From NCBI GenBank assembly GCA_029246705.1, contig JAQWMQ010000027.1:1-64000 (forward strand): a stretch of DNA of 64,000 nt, given 5' to 3'. Position 1 is the stretch's first letter, and each line of letters opens with the position of its first letter. Below, piece by piece: positions 1-8,712 of this stretch. The DNA is from Phycisphaerales bacterium (lineage in GTDB: Bacteria > Planctomycetota > Phycisphaerae > Phycisphaerales > SM1A02). The translations under genes and the position numbers were made by a program. A model generated the notes under the pieces. It was not told where the DNA came from, ran no database searches, and was given only the letters and a program-made list of their open reading frames with translations.

Positions 1-510
1 GAAGACCATCGCGAAGGCGCAGGGAATGATCGCACCGGGCCTGACTTCCTGCAGACGCCCGAAGAGGATCGCCGCGAAGGCGATCACGACCCCGAGCATC
101 ACGTGATCAGCGCCTTCCATCCCGGGAAAAAGCGACTTCACCTCATCGGCGGAGCCGACGAACCACGCCGGGATCGGCATGAAGGCGACCGCCGTCCCCA
201 GGAGGAGTCCGCAGACCTCCAGCCAGGGGAACGTCTTCCACCGCTCGCTCAGCGCCCCGAGCAGGGCGACCAGGATCATCCCCGGCCCGAGCCAGCCGAG
301 CCAGATGTCACTGCGATGCGGAGGGAAGACCGGAAAACCGTTTTCGGCGCGGTAGGAAAGCAAGAGCCCGAGGCCCACGGCGATCCCGAGGATCGAGCCG
401 CGCAGCCAGAACTGCTTGCGCAATACGGGCACCAGCCACCAGGCAACGAGCAGTGCGGTCCCGATGAGTGCGGGAATCAGGAACGAGAAGAGGAAGAGCG
501 AGAGTTCCAT
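1..510 (-). CDS. Multi-pass membrane protein, 3' end cut by window edge
   Basis: The frame opens at an ATG at 510 preceded by an AAGGA Shine-Dalgarno, and runs without a stop to the left edge (170 codons seen). The product is almost entirely hydrophobic: segments near residues 5-30, 38-55, 72-92, 97-117 and 135-155, with a sixth beginning where the window ends. Short charged loops separate them. I do not recognise a family, and no catalytic motif is visible. It lies 29 bases after the YceI gene on the same strand and is probably the last visible gene of the sulfatase-sulfatase-YceI operon, so a role in the envelope or in transport is possible. That is inference only. Confidence 0.75.
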   Translation of the reverse strand, partial: MELSLFLFSFLIPALIGTALLVAWWLVPVLRKQFWLRGSILGIAVGLGLLLSYRAENGFPVFPPHRSDIWLGWLGPGMILVALLGALSERWKTFPWLEVCGLLLGTAVAFMPIPAWFVGSADEVKSLFPGMEGADHVMLGVVIAFAAILFGRLQEVRPGAIIPCAFAMVF

Positions 511-539
511 GTACGTCCTTCAAGCGGAAGGACCGGACT

Positions 540-1157
540 TCAGGCAGTCCAGTCACCTTCGAGACCGATGATCAGGCGGACTTCATCACCCAGTGCTCCG
601 TTCTTCACGCCCCAGTCCATGCCGAAGTCGGAACGCTTGATCGTGAGGGTCGCCTCGTACCCGGCCTTCTTGATGACGGGGTTGCCCTTCAGGCCGGTCA
701 TCTCGACGGCGGCGACGACTTCCTTGGTGACGCCGAGCATGGTCAGCTTGCCGGTGAGTTTCCAGCCGCCTTCGCCATCCGCTTCGGCGTTGGTCGACTT
801 GAAGGTGATCGTTTCGAATTCCTTCGAGTCGAAGAAGTTCGGACCCATCAGGGTTCGATCGAGCTTCTCGGTTCCGGTGTCGACCGAGTCAACGGCGACC
901 GACACGTTCATGCTGGGCGCTGCAGCCCCGTCCTCCGAGGTGTTGAAAGTGCCGGTGACGTCATTGAAGCGTCCCCAGAACATGCCCGCACCGGCATGAT
1001 GAATTCGAAAGTTGACCATGCAGTGCACCGGATCGAGGGTGAACTCGATGGTCTCGGCGTCCTGGGTGGAAGCCAGCGGCTTCGAGGCGGCCGCCACGAG
1101 CAACAGTGTGCTGAGCAGCGCGAAGGCAAGACATCCGAGTCGGGTCATCGAGGTCAT
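540..1157 (-). CDS. YceI family periplasmic lipocalin-like protein
   Basis: The 205-residue product has an N-terminal signal peptide (hydrophobic core about residues 8-24, cleavage near AAASKP). One YceI domain follows (about 37-204). It shows the family opening DPVHCMVNFRIHHAGAG, then GRFNDVTGTF, and the closing pattern with SDFGMDWGVKNGALGDEV. YceI proteins are periplasmic beta-barrels that bind a long isoprenoid or amphiphilic ligand; the ligand here cannot be told from sequence. The start at 1157 has a GGAAGGA ribosome-binding site. The gene sits 32 bases after a sulfatase and 29 before a membrane protein on the same strand, so it is probably co-transcribed with them. Confidence 0.9.
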   Translation of the reverse strand: MTSMTRLGCLAFALLSTLLLVAAASKPLASTQDAETIEFTLDPVHCMVNFRIHHAGAGMFWGRFNDVTGTFNTSEDGAAAPSMNVSVAVDSVDTGTEKLDRTLMGPNFFDSKEFETITFKSTNAEADGEGGWKLTGKLTMLGVTKEVVAAVEMTGLKGNPVIKKAGYEATLTIKRSDFGMDWGVKNGALGDEVRLIIGLEGDWTA

Positions 1158-1189
1158 GGGCGTGGTCCTTCCAAGTCAGTGAACTCTGA

Positions 1190-2707
1190 TCAGGGGTCCG
1201 ATGATAGCGTGACTTGGTCGGGCCACTCCACCGGCTTGCCGGTGGTCGTGTCGATCGACATCTGGGCTTCCGCATTCCGCATCCAATGACCCAGAATCCC
1301 GGCCAGTCGCTGAAGCTCCTCGGGATGTTCCCGGGAGAGATCGGTCTCTTCACCGAGATCGCGGGAGAGGTCGTACAGCTCGAAACGTCGATCGGCGTGA
1401 AAATAGATCAGCTTCCAGTCCCCCTGCCGAACGGCACTGTACGGAAGGATTCCCGGGCCACGCGGGCCCCAGACATGCGGCTGGTGAAAGACGATCGGAC
1501 GTTTGTTGAACCGTTCGGGTGCCTCGCCGTCGAGGACCGGCGCCAGGTCGATCCCATCGAGCTGGCGCGATCCCGGCACGCCTTCAAGCCCCCCCGTCGC
1601 CTCGAGGATGGTCGGGAAGAGATCCTGGGTGACGACCGGCACGTCCGTGACCGAACCGGGTTCGGTGCGGCCCGGCCAGTGGATGATCCAGGGGACCCGA
1701 ACGCCACCTTCATAGGCGGACCCCTTTCCACTGCGAAGCGGCTTGTTGTGGGTGTGCGCTTCGCCACCACGACCGTGGGCGGACAGACCCCCGTTGTCAC
1801 TGGTGAAGATGACGATGGTGTCCTCGGCGACACCGTTGCGCTCAAGCGTTTCCAGGATCTCGCCCAGAGCGACATCCATGGACTCGACCATCGTCGCGTA
1901 GGCCGCCTCGCGCGGGTGAAGATCGGCATAATCCTCGAGATGACGCGGGTTCGGCATGATCGGCGTGTGCACGGCATAGGGTGCGAAGTGCAGGTAGAAC
2001 GGCACGCCGTCGGCGACCGCGCGATCGATCTCCTCGACCGCACGCACCTGCAGGGCCTCGGTCAGGTAGATGTCCTGGTCATGGAAGCGTTCGAGACCCG
2101 GGACATCCCACTTGGAATCCTTCGAGAAGTCGGTCTCGCTCTTGGCGTTCTTGAAACGGTGCTTCCCGTAGTAGGACCCGGGCGCACCCGAGGCATGACC
2201 GGCGATGTTCACGTCGAAGCCAAGGTTCTCCGGATCGCTTCCCGCGGTGTCGTGTGCGCCCCAATGCGCCTTGCCTGCGTGGATCGTGCGGTACCCGCGT
2301 TCTCCAAGGATTTCAGGCAGGACGGAGTCGCCCGGTTGCAGGCCGTTGACGTTCCAGGCCGGCGCACGAAGTGAATCGTGCCGCGAAGAGGTGTCCTTGT
2401 TTCGATCGAAGGTCCAGTAGGTGATCCGGTTGCGTGCCGGAGCACGACCGGTCATCAGGCTGGTTCTGGTCGGGGTACAGACCGGCGCAGAGGCGTAGCC
2501 GTTGGTCAGTTTCAGGCCATCGGCGGCGAGGCGTTCCATGTTGGGCGTCTGGTACCGCTCGTTGAAGGGTGTCGTCTCGACGTGGAAGGGCACCGAAGTG
2601 TCCTGCCATCCCATGTCGTCGACGATGAAGACGACCACGTTCGGTCGGTCCTCAGCGGGCGTCGGGTTCAGGAGGAACAGGCAGGCGATCAGTGAAAGGA
2701 ACGTCAA
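1190..2707 (-). CDS. Sulfatase (formylglycine-dependent, arylsulfatase family)
   Basis: The product is a secreted or periplasmic hydrolase of sulfate esters, 505 residues, with a short signal peptide (residues 1-18). Metal-binding Asp-Asp is at residues 30-31. The formylglycine motif CTPTR begins at Cys77, and the second sulfatase signature GYRTIHAGKAHWG follows. A later FTSDNGG segment supplies further metal ligands. Cys (not Ser) in the motif implies maturation by an FGE-type enzyme. The start appears to be TTG at 2707, overlapping the upstream sulfatase's stop as TTGA behind a G-rich ribosome-binding site, so translation is likely coupled. Substrate is unknown; sulfated polysaccharides are the usual targets in Planctomycetota. 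Confidence 0.93.
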   Translation of the reverse strand: MTFLSLIACLFLLNPTPAEDRPNVVVFIVDDMGWQDTSVPFHVETTPFNERYQTPNMERLAADGLKLTNGYASAPVCTPTRTSLMTGRAPARNRITYWTFDRNKDTSSRHDSLRAPAWNVNGLQPGDSVLPEILGERGYRTIHAGKAHWGAHDTAGSDPENLGFDVNIAGHASGAPGSYYGKHRFKNAKSETDFSKDSKWDVPGLERFHDQDIYLTEALQVRAVEEIDRAVADGVPFYLHFAPYAVHTPIMPNPRHLEDYADLHPREAAYATMVESMDVALGEILETLERNGVAEDTIVIFTSDNGGLSAHGRGGEAHTHNKPLRSGKGSAYEGGVRVPWIIHWPGRTEPGSVTDVPVVTQDLFPTILEATGGLEGVPGSRQLDGIDLAPVLDGEAPERFNKRPIVFHQPHVWGPRGPGILPYSAVRQGDWKLIYFHADRRFELYDLSRDLGEETDLSREHPEELQRLAGILGHWMRNAEAQMSIDTTTGKPVEWPDQVTLSSDP

Positions 2708-4758
2708 GCGTCACCCCCCTTTTCGATCAGGACCACCGATCCGGTGTCCCCGAGCAGCTCGATGCGGATGTTCTCACCGGGGACCGCGGGCTCGCCACCG
2801 ATGGTGATCTTGCGAAGATGTTCCTTGCGGACCGCTTCCGGCGTCTCGTTGGTGAATTCAAGCCGTGCCGAGGAACTCGTGAAGTCCACTGTGGTCCGGT
2901 TCAGGGGATCGACCGGTCCATGGAGTCGCAACACGCCGTCACCACCCAGACGCACCCGGGAGCCGGCGAGGAACTGGCGATCGATCGAACCACCGCTCAC
3001 CTCGAGGACCCCGTCACGGAAACCACGGTTGTCACCGGTGACCCGACCGGCCCGAAGCACCAGACGGCCTCCGGCGAAGGTGAGCGACGCACATCCGGAA
3101 CGGCCGCCAACCACCGCGGCACCATCCTTGATCACGTAGGCATCACGAAGACCGGCGACGGAGATCGGTTCCGTGCCGGTCCAGTTGTCGGGATCAGCGA
3201 AGGAACGACCGTCACCCCGGCCGGTCCAGGTCCGGATGGTCTCCGGTTCACCCTCGAGATCGGGTGCGGCCTCGCCTCGGGCATCGGGGCCGAAGTTCCA
3301 CGACTTGACGGGCGAGACGGTTCGGGAGGTCTTCATCAGCTCCGCGATTCGCGCCACCACCTCGGGATGCTGCGCGGCGACATCGGTCGTCTCTGCGGGG
3401 TCGGACTGAAGATCGAAGAGTTCGATGGGCGCGGCTTCATCGGCATGGGCGTCGGTTCGCAGTCCCTTCCATCGCCCCATTCGGACCGCCTGCATGCCGC
3501 CACGGGAATGGAACTCCCAGTAGAGGTGATCGCGCTCCTCGGGCGTGCTGGTCTCGAGCAGTGCGGGCGCGAGGTCGATGCCGTCCAGTTGGTCCGAGCT
3601 GGTGTTCGCGCCGGTCAGGCCGAGCACGGTCGGGAAGATGTCCCAGTTCGCGACCGCCAGGGCTGAACTGCTGTCCGGCGCGATGTGATCGGGCCAGGTG
3701 ACGATCAGCGGCACGCGGATCCCACCTTCGTGCAGCCAGGTCTTCGCGCCACGAAGACCGCCGGTCCCCTGGAAGAACTCGGGGTCGTAGCCGCCGAGAT
3801 CGAAGGTCGACCCGTTGTCGCTGGTGATGATGATGATGGTGTCGTCCTTGAGCCCCAGTTCATCGACGAGCTTCGCCAGGCGTCCGATGTCGCGGTCGAA
3901 CCGAGTCACCATCGCGGCGTAGGCGGCACGGGGCTCGGGGTGCGGCAGGTATCCCTTCCCGCCCTCGTAGGGAGGGTCCTCCCAGAGCCCGCTGTATTCC
4001 TCGAGCGAGTCATCGGGAACCTGCAGTGCAAGGTGCGGCACCGGAGTCGCGTAGTAGAGAAAGAAGGGGTCCGCGGCATGGGTTCGCACGAACCCACAGG
4101 CCTCGTCGACCATGAGATCGGTTGCGTACTGCTTGCCCACGAGGCCTCGGTCGTTGCCATCCAGGGTGACGCGGTCGTTGTTGCGCATCAGGTAGGTCGG
4201 GTAGTAGTTGTGCGCATTGCGCTGGCAGAGGTAGCCGAACCAGTGATCGAACCCCTGGTGGTTGGGATGCCCCACGCTGTCGGGACCCCCCAGCCCCCAC
4301 TTGCCGACGCCGCAGGTCGCGTACCCCGCACGCTTGAGAGCGGTCGCGATGGTCTCCGTTCCCGGCTCGAGTGACATCTGTCCGCCCCAGAACCCGTTGG
4401 GTTCGGGCGGGATCTTCCACCCACCGATGGTCTCGGTCGCGGGGTCGTCGGGTCGACCGGTGAAGTTCGGTGTCTCACCGTTGTCACGAACCTGCGAATG
4501 ACCGGTGTGCAGTCCGGTCAGCAGCGTGCAGCGACTCGGCGCACAGACGGTGCTTCCGGAATAGGCGTTCGTGAAGAGCATCCCCTCCTCGCGGAGGGCA
4601 TCGATGTTCGGGGTACGTATCCGCGTCCCACCGGTGCAGCCGAGCTCGGCCAGGCCGAGATCATCTGCCATGATCAGGATGACGTTTGGTTGTCGAACGT
4701 CATCACCAGGAGCGGACACGAGGGACGATGCAACGAGTGCGAGTGTGAGCATGATCAT
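2704..4758 (-). CDS. Sulfatase with a C-terminal beta-rich extension
   Basis: A sulfatase of about 684 residues that begins the minus-strand operon. ATG codons lie at 4758 and 4752 and a GTG at 4764; 4758 is my choice but is not certain. A signal peptide precedes the catalytic domain. The formylglycine motif CAPSR starts at about Cys72, followed by GYATCGVGKWGLG and IITSDNG. The catalytic part ends around residue 500. The remaining 180 residues carry no sulfatase signature: they begin RTWTGRGDGRSFADPDNWTG and continue as Gly-rich alternating strands, reminiscent of the beta-helical or cell-surface repeats of adhesin-like proteins. That suggests a binding or anchoring module fused to the enzyme. 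The gene overlaps the next sulfatase by 4 bases. Confidence 0.9.
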   Translation of the reverse strand: MIMLTLALVASSLVSAPGDDVRQPNVILIMADDLGLAELGCTGGTRIRTPNIDALREEGMLFTNAYSGSTVCAPSRCTLLTGLHTGHSQVRDNGETPNFTGRPDDPATETIGGWKIPPEPNGFWGGQMSLEPGTETIATALKRAGYATCGVGKWGLGGPDSVGHPNHQGFDHWFGYLCQRNAHNYYPTYLMRNNDRVTLDGNDRGLVGKQYATDLMVDEACGFVRTHAADPFFLYYATPVPHLALQVPDDSLEEYSGLWEDPPYEGGKGYLPHPEPRAAYAAMVTRFDRDIGRLAKLVDELGLKDDTIIIITSDNGSTFDLGGYDPEFFQGTGGLRGAKTWLHEGGIRVPLIVTWPDHIAPDSSSALAVANWDIFPTVLGLTGANTSSDQLDGIDLAPALLETSTPEERDHLYWEFHSRGGMQAVRMGRWKGLRTDAHADEAAPIELFDLQSDPAETTDVAAQHPEVVARIAELMKTSRTVSPVKSWNFGPDARGEAAPDLEGEPETIRTWTGRGDGRSFADPDNWTGTEPISVAGLRDAYVIKDGAAVVGGRSGCASLTFAGGRLVLRAGRVTGDNRGFRDGVLEVSGGSIDRQFLAGSRVRLGGDGVLRLHGPVDPLNRTTVDFTSSSARLEFTNETPEAVRKEHLRKITIGGEPAVPGENIRIELLGDTGSVVLIEKGGDA

Positions 4759-4807
4759 GCCCACAAGCTACCCGGGAGTCACCCCGCCTGACAATGAACC
4801 CGGGATA

Positions 4808-6406
4808 TCAGAGGGAATCGAACCATTCGACCAGCGGCTGGGGGTCCAACGCACCGAGAAAGAGGCCCACATATCGATCCGGTCGAACGAGGATCGCACC
4901 GTGACCGAGGAAACCCGCCGCCTCATGGAGCAACCCCTGCTTGTCGAGAACGACATGTTCGGCACCAGCCCCACTCGCCTGCGAACGAGGAACGACCACC
5001 ACCCGGATCGCGGACCGGATCGATTCGGGGAGATCTTCGGACATCACGGCGACGGCGCGCTCGAAACCGGGGGTGTCGGCACTCTCCACGACCAGCAACG
5101 TGAAACGGTCAGCCGCGAGCGCGGTCCACAGCTCGAGGGGCTCCCCACTGTCTGAAGTCAGGTAGGGAAAACGATCACCCGCATCGAATGACGAATGGTG
5201 ACGGTGAATGGCGTCGTTGCCGCGAATTCCCACGTTTCGGTAGTTGACCACGACCATGGACAGTGCCTGGGTGATCATCTTCTGGACCATCGGAATGCCG
5301 GCACCGATGTGGATCGCCGTGTTCCGAATCACCTGGACAAATGGATTGCGGCTTGTCACCACGTCGGTCAAGCGAGTGGTGGTCGCGACCACCTTTCGCC
5401 CAACCGCGACCCGCTCCTCGGAATAGCTGTCGATGAGGGTCTCGGACCCGATGCCGCGAGCGTGCATCGCGAGCTTCCAACCAAGATTCACCGCGTCCTG
5501 GATCCCGGTGTTCATGCCCTGTCCGCCCGCGGGACTGTGCACGTGCGCCGAGTCACCGGCAAGCAGGCATCGACCGGAACGATAGCTCTCGAGCACCCGG
5601 TCACGAATACGGAAGGCTCCAAGCCAGTGCGGGTCGGAGATCCTGATGGGGCGGTCGACTCTTCGGGTCACGATCGCCTGGAGCTCCTCCATCGTGGGAT
5701 CGCCCTGATCCGCATCGACCTCGGGCGTGTTCGCGAACACCCTGAACCGACCGCCTACGATCGGGAAGAACATCAGCACGCCTGAATGATGGAAGAAGCC
5801 GCTGACACGATCCTCGGGCAGCTCGACATCGACGTGAACGTCTCCGAGCACGAACCGTTCGGGGTTTTCGCCACCGGGAAAGTCCAGGCCGAGTCCATGT
5901 CGAACCGTGCTGTGGGAACCGTCGCAGCCGAGAAGCCAGGGGGTGCTGGCGGCATGCTCGACTCCGGCGGAATCACGAAGGACGACATCCACGTGGTCAC
6001 CCGAATCGGTGAAGGAGACCAGTTCGGTCTCGCGCTCGACGACGACTCCCAGCTCCGCGAGTCGTTCGATCAGAAGCTTCTCCGTGGTCGACTGGGGCAG
6101 GAACAGGCCGGCCTTGAACCGCGAACGGACCTGCATCAGGTCGATGCGAGCCAGCATCCGATCCTGGTGGTGGAGTTCGGCACCCTTCACGGTGATACCG
6201 GCATCGCTGAAGCGATCGGCATCGATCAGGCCGTCGAGCACCTCGAGGGTGCGAGCCCAGACCACGAGTGCCTTGGAGAGATCCGTGGGTTCCGAGTCAC
6301 GATCGATGATCCGGACCGGCACGCCATGGACCGCAAGGGAAAGTCCCATGGCCAGTCCGACGGGCCCGGCACCGACCACAAGGATGGGGTCCTTATCAGC
6401 TGACAT
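4808..6406 (-). CDS. FAD-dependent aromatic-ring monooxygenase (PheA/TfdB family)
   Basis: The 532-residue flavoprotein has the Rossmann motif GAGPVG at residues 12-17, the DG motif in GCDGSHSTVRHGLGL near 170, and the FAD-ribose motif CLLAGDSAHVHSPAGGQGMN near 280. A C-terminal thioredoxin-like tail (about 410-532) is typical of phenol and chlorophenol hydroxylases. The family hydroxylates phenolic rings with NAD(P)H and oxygen. ATG 6406 has an AAGGAG site. It is the last gene of an operon with the FUSC pump and the TolC lipoprotein, so enzyme and exporter probably act on the same class of aromatic compound. The exact substrate is not deducible. Confidence 0.9.
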   Translation of the reverse strand: MSADKDPILVVGAGPVGLAMGLSLAVHGVPVRIIDRDSEPTDLSKALVVWARTLEVLDGLIDADRFSDAGITVKGAELHHQDRMLARIDLMQVRSRFKAGLFLPQSTTEKLLIERLAELGVVVERETELVSFTDSGDHVDVVLRDSAGVEHAASTPWLLGCDGSHSTVRHGLGLDFPGGENPERFVLGDVHVDVELPEDRVSGFFHHSGVLMFFPIVGGRFRVFANTPEVDADQGDPTMEELQAIVTRRVDRPIRISDPHWLGAFRIRDRVLESYRSGRCLLAGDSAHVHSPAGGQGMNTGIQDAVNLGWKLAMHARGIGSETLIDSYSEERVAVGRKVVATTTRLTDVVTSRNPFVQVIRNTAIHIGAGIPMVQKMITQALSMVVVNYRNVGIRGNDAIHRHHSSFDAGDRFPYLTSDSGEPLELWTALAADRFTLLVVESADTPGFERAVAVMSEDLPESIRSAIRVVVVPRSQASGAGAEHVVLDKQGLLHEAAGFLGHGAILVRPDRYVGLFLGALDPQPLVEWFDSL

Positions 6407-6426
6407 TCTGAAAACTCCTTGAAAGG

Positions 6427-8712
6427 TCAGGCCGTTCGACCGACGGCTTCGACTTCGATGTGCGTGAGCATCATGTTGCGGGCCTGAAGAGCCCTCAGCA
6501 GGGCCCTCTGGATGCGGCGCATCGAGACGTGATGAGCATACTCCGAGAGCACGAGGCGATTCACCACGTGCTCGTGTTTGTCGAAGTCGACATGATCGGC
6601 GATCTCGAGTTCGAGGATCAGATTCCGCTCCTCGAGAAGGCAGCGGTCGGACTGCTTCATCAGATCGTGGATCTCGTGAACCGAACTCGCCCCGTCGGCG
6701 AATTCCGCCATCTGGTCCTGCACATGTCCGAGATGCTGGACGGAAGCGTTCATGGCCTCCGTGACCCTGGGATCGGGGTAGTTCAGCGGAACCGATGTCA
6801 GCACGGAATTGGCGGCGGCAAGCGCCAGGTTCGCGTTGACCAGCTGGATGACCGACTGCCGCATCTCCATGACCTTCACCGGGGGGTTGGATTCCCAGTA
6901 GAGATCATCGATCAACTGGTCGAAGCCGCCGCCGGCCCGAACCGCCTGGTGGCGAAGTCGGGTGGCCTCGCACCGCTGGGGACAGTACTCCTGCGGCGTG
7001 AATATGTTGTGCTTGATGAGGGTCGAGACCGCCTGCAGGACGTCCTTCAGGCGAACGGTGATCAGATCCCTGGCACTGGTGGGAACCACCACACGGAAGA
7101 CGATGTAGGTGATCAGTGTCGCACCGCCCACGGAGATGAAACGCTCCTGCACCGGATCCAGACTCACCGACGGATACGGGCTGCTGGTCAGGATGAAGAG
7201 AATGCCCATCGCATAGGACAATCCCATGGAGGAGGTCCTCGGAATCAGCGACAGAATCACCCCGGGCAGAAGCAGGACACCCACCATCAACAACAACTCC
7301 CCCACCTCCACCAGATCGGGCATGAGCTGGGTGATCGCGAGGACACAGACGGGAACCGCAAGCATCAACCCCCACATGCGATCGACGAACATGACGTTGA
7401 GGCCACCGATGGTGAGCGGGGCCAGAAAACCGCACATCAGCAGGATGATGAGGCTGCCGCCCCAGTCGGGAAAGAGACTGGCCACCACGAAGCCGCTCGC
7501 CACGGCAGTCAGCCCCTTGAAGGCGAAGAGACCCGTGTTGGGATTCCAGTTGAGCAGGATTCCGGTCAACATCGGTCGTGGAATGTCCCAGGCATCCTCG
7601 TCCTCGAAGGTCGACTGGTTGCGGGTGAAGCAGATGATCTTCTTGAGTCGGTCCAGAACCACGCCACCGTAATGACAACGGGCTTCGATCACTGCACGGT
7701 TCTCAAGCGGGAGTTCCGAACGGTTCTCGGCCATCCACTCGCTGGTACGACGGTCGAGGACCTCGAATTGCTTCTCGAGATCATCGATGTCAGATGCCTC
7801 CGTCCCGTCTTCCAGGGCCTGCGCCAGCTGCTCGACCGCCTTGTAGAGCTCATCGTGCAGCTTCAGCCGTTCCGGCTCGAGTTCGATCATCCACTTGTCG
7901 AAGTGACCTCCGCGGATGAAGACTTCATAGACCTTTGGCCAGACCAGCAGGTATCGAACGTGTTCGACGAGGCCCGCCAGCGACTTGAACCTCTTCGTTT
8001 CCTCGCCAAGCTCGGAACGGGCGAGCGTGAGCAGGTTGTTGAAGCCGAGACTCTGACTGGGTGTCCAGCGCACCTTGCCGGTCTGATTGTCGAGGGGTCG
8101 ATCGCTTCCGAAGGCTTCTCGAATCTGTTTCGAGAAGTCGCGAAGCGTGGCGGCGGAAGCCTTGGCGATGCGCTTTTCCGCGGTATTCGGCCAGAGCAGG
8201 CAGATCAGCTCCGAGCCGAAGATGCCGCAGAGAATCTGGCTGAGCACGGTGCTCACGACCTCGGGCGACTTTCCGGCATAGACCATCCAACCCACCAGGA
8301 CCGGCATCAGCCCCATCAGCATCATGGTCAGGAAGGGGAAACCGGTCGCCATCATGTAGAACCAGAAGTAGGCGTTGGCCATCAGGATCACGAAGAGCAG
8401 CCAGGGCTGGTCGACGAACTGGAAGGCGAACAACCACCCGAGCCCGCAGCCCACGATGGCCGAGAGGAACCGCAGGACCGCCAGTGACGGCGAATGGGGA
8501 AGTACCGGCATGAACAACACCGCGATCACGGTCACCAGGCCACCGGTGAGACCGATCCCGTAGGCGACCGCCAGCGAGAGGAGGACCGCGAGGATCAGTC
8601 GCAGTGCCTGATCCCACTGGATCGGCGTGCGGAACAGCGTGTTGTTCATGCGGGAAAGCGAGCCCTCGAGCATGCCGTGGTCGAGACTCTCGCTGCTGCG
8701 GGTGATGCTCAT
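6427..8712 (-). CDS. FUSC/MdtO-like inner-membrane efflux component
   Basis: The 761-residue protein has two bundles of membrane helices (about residues 30-180 and 400-550), each followed by a long soluble segment rich in charged helices. This is the layout of the fusaric acid resistance/aromatic acid exporter family (AaeB, MdtO, YccS). Its ATG overlaps the TolC stop as ATGA. It sits between genes for an outer-membrane channel and an aromatic hydroxylase, with an HlyD adaptor and YtcA-like gene divergently transcribed. That reproduces the full MdtNOP-YtcA set. Role: pumping aromatic acids or other hydrophobic anions into the adaptor/channel (inference from family and context). Confidence 0.88.
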   Translation of the reverse strand: MSITRSSESLDHGMLEGSLSRMNNTLFRTPIQWDQALRLILAVLLSLAVAYGIGLTGGLVTVIAVLFMPVLPHSPSLAVLRFLSAIVGCGLGWLFAFQFVDQPWLLFVILMANAYFWFYMMATGFPFLTMMLMGLMPVLVGWMVYAGKSPEVVSTVLSQILCGIFGSELICLLWPNTAEKRIAKASAATLRDFSKQIREAFGSDRPLDNQTGKVRWTPSQSLGFNNLLTLARSELGEETKRFKSLAGLVEHVRYLLVWPKVYEVFIRGGHFDKWMIELEPERLKLHDELYKAVEQLAQALEDGTEASDIDDLEKQFEVLDRRTSEWMAENRSELPLENRAVIEARCHYGGVVLDRLKKIICFTRNQSTFEDEDAWDIPRPMLTGILLNWNPNTGLFAFKGLTAVASGFVVASLFPDWGGSLIILLMCGFLAPLTIGGLNVMFVDRMWGLMLAVPVCVLAITQLMPDLVEVGELLLMVGVLLLPGVILSLIPRTSSMGLSYAMGILFILTSSPYPSVSLDPVQERFISVGGATLITYIVFRVVVPTSARDLITVRLKDVLQAVSTLIKHNIFTPQEYCPQRCEATRLRHQAVRAGGGFDQLIDDLYWESNPPVKVMEMRQSVIQLVNANLALAAANSVLTSVPLNYPDPRVTEAMNASVQHLGHVQDQMAEFADGASSVHEIHDLMKQSDRCLLEERNLILELEIADHVDFDKHEHVVNRLVLSEYAHHVSMRRIQRALLRALQARNMMLTHIEVEAVGRTA

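Noticed and set aside
6460-8487. Long plus-strand open frame opposite the FUSC gene (675 codons)
   Set aside because: The product is His/Gln/Arg-rich without domains; it is the antisense shadow of a clearly recognised gene in GC-rich DNA. The same applies to the frames at 12572-14176, 36230-37930, 38060-39193, 41391-42971 and 44039-45583.
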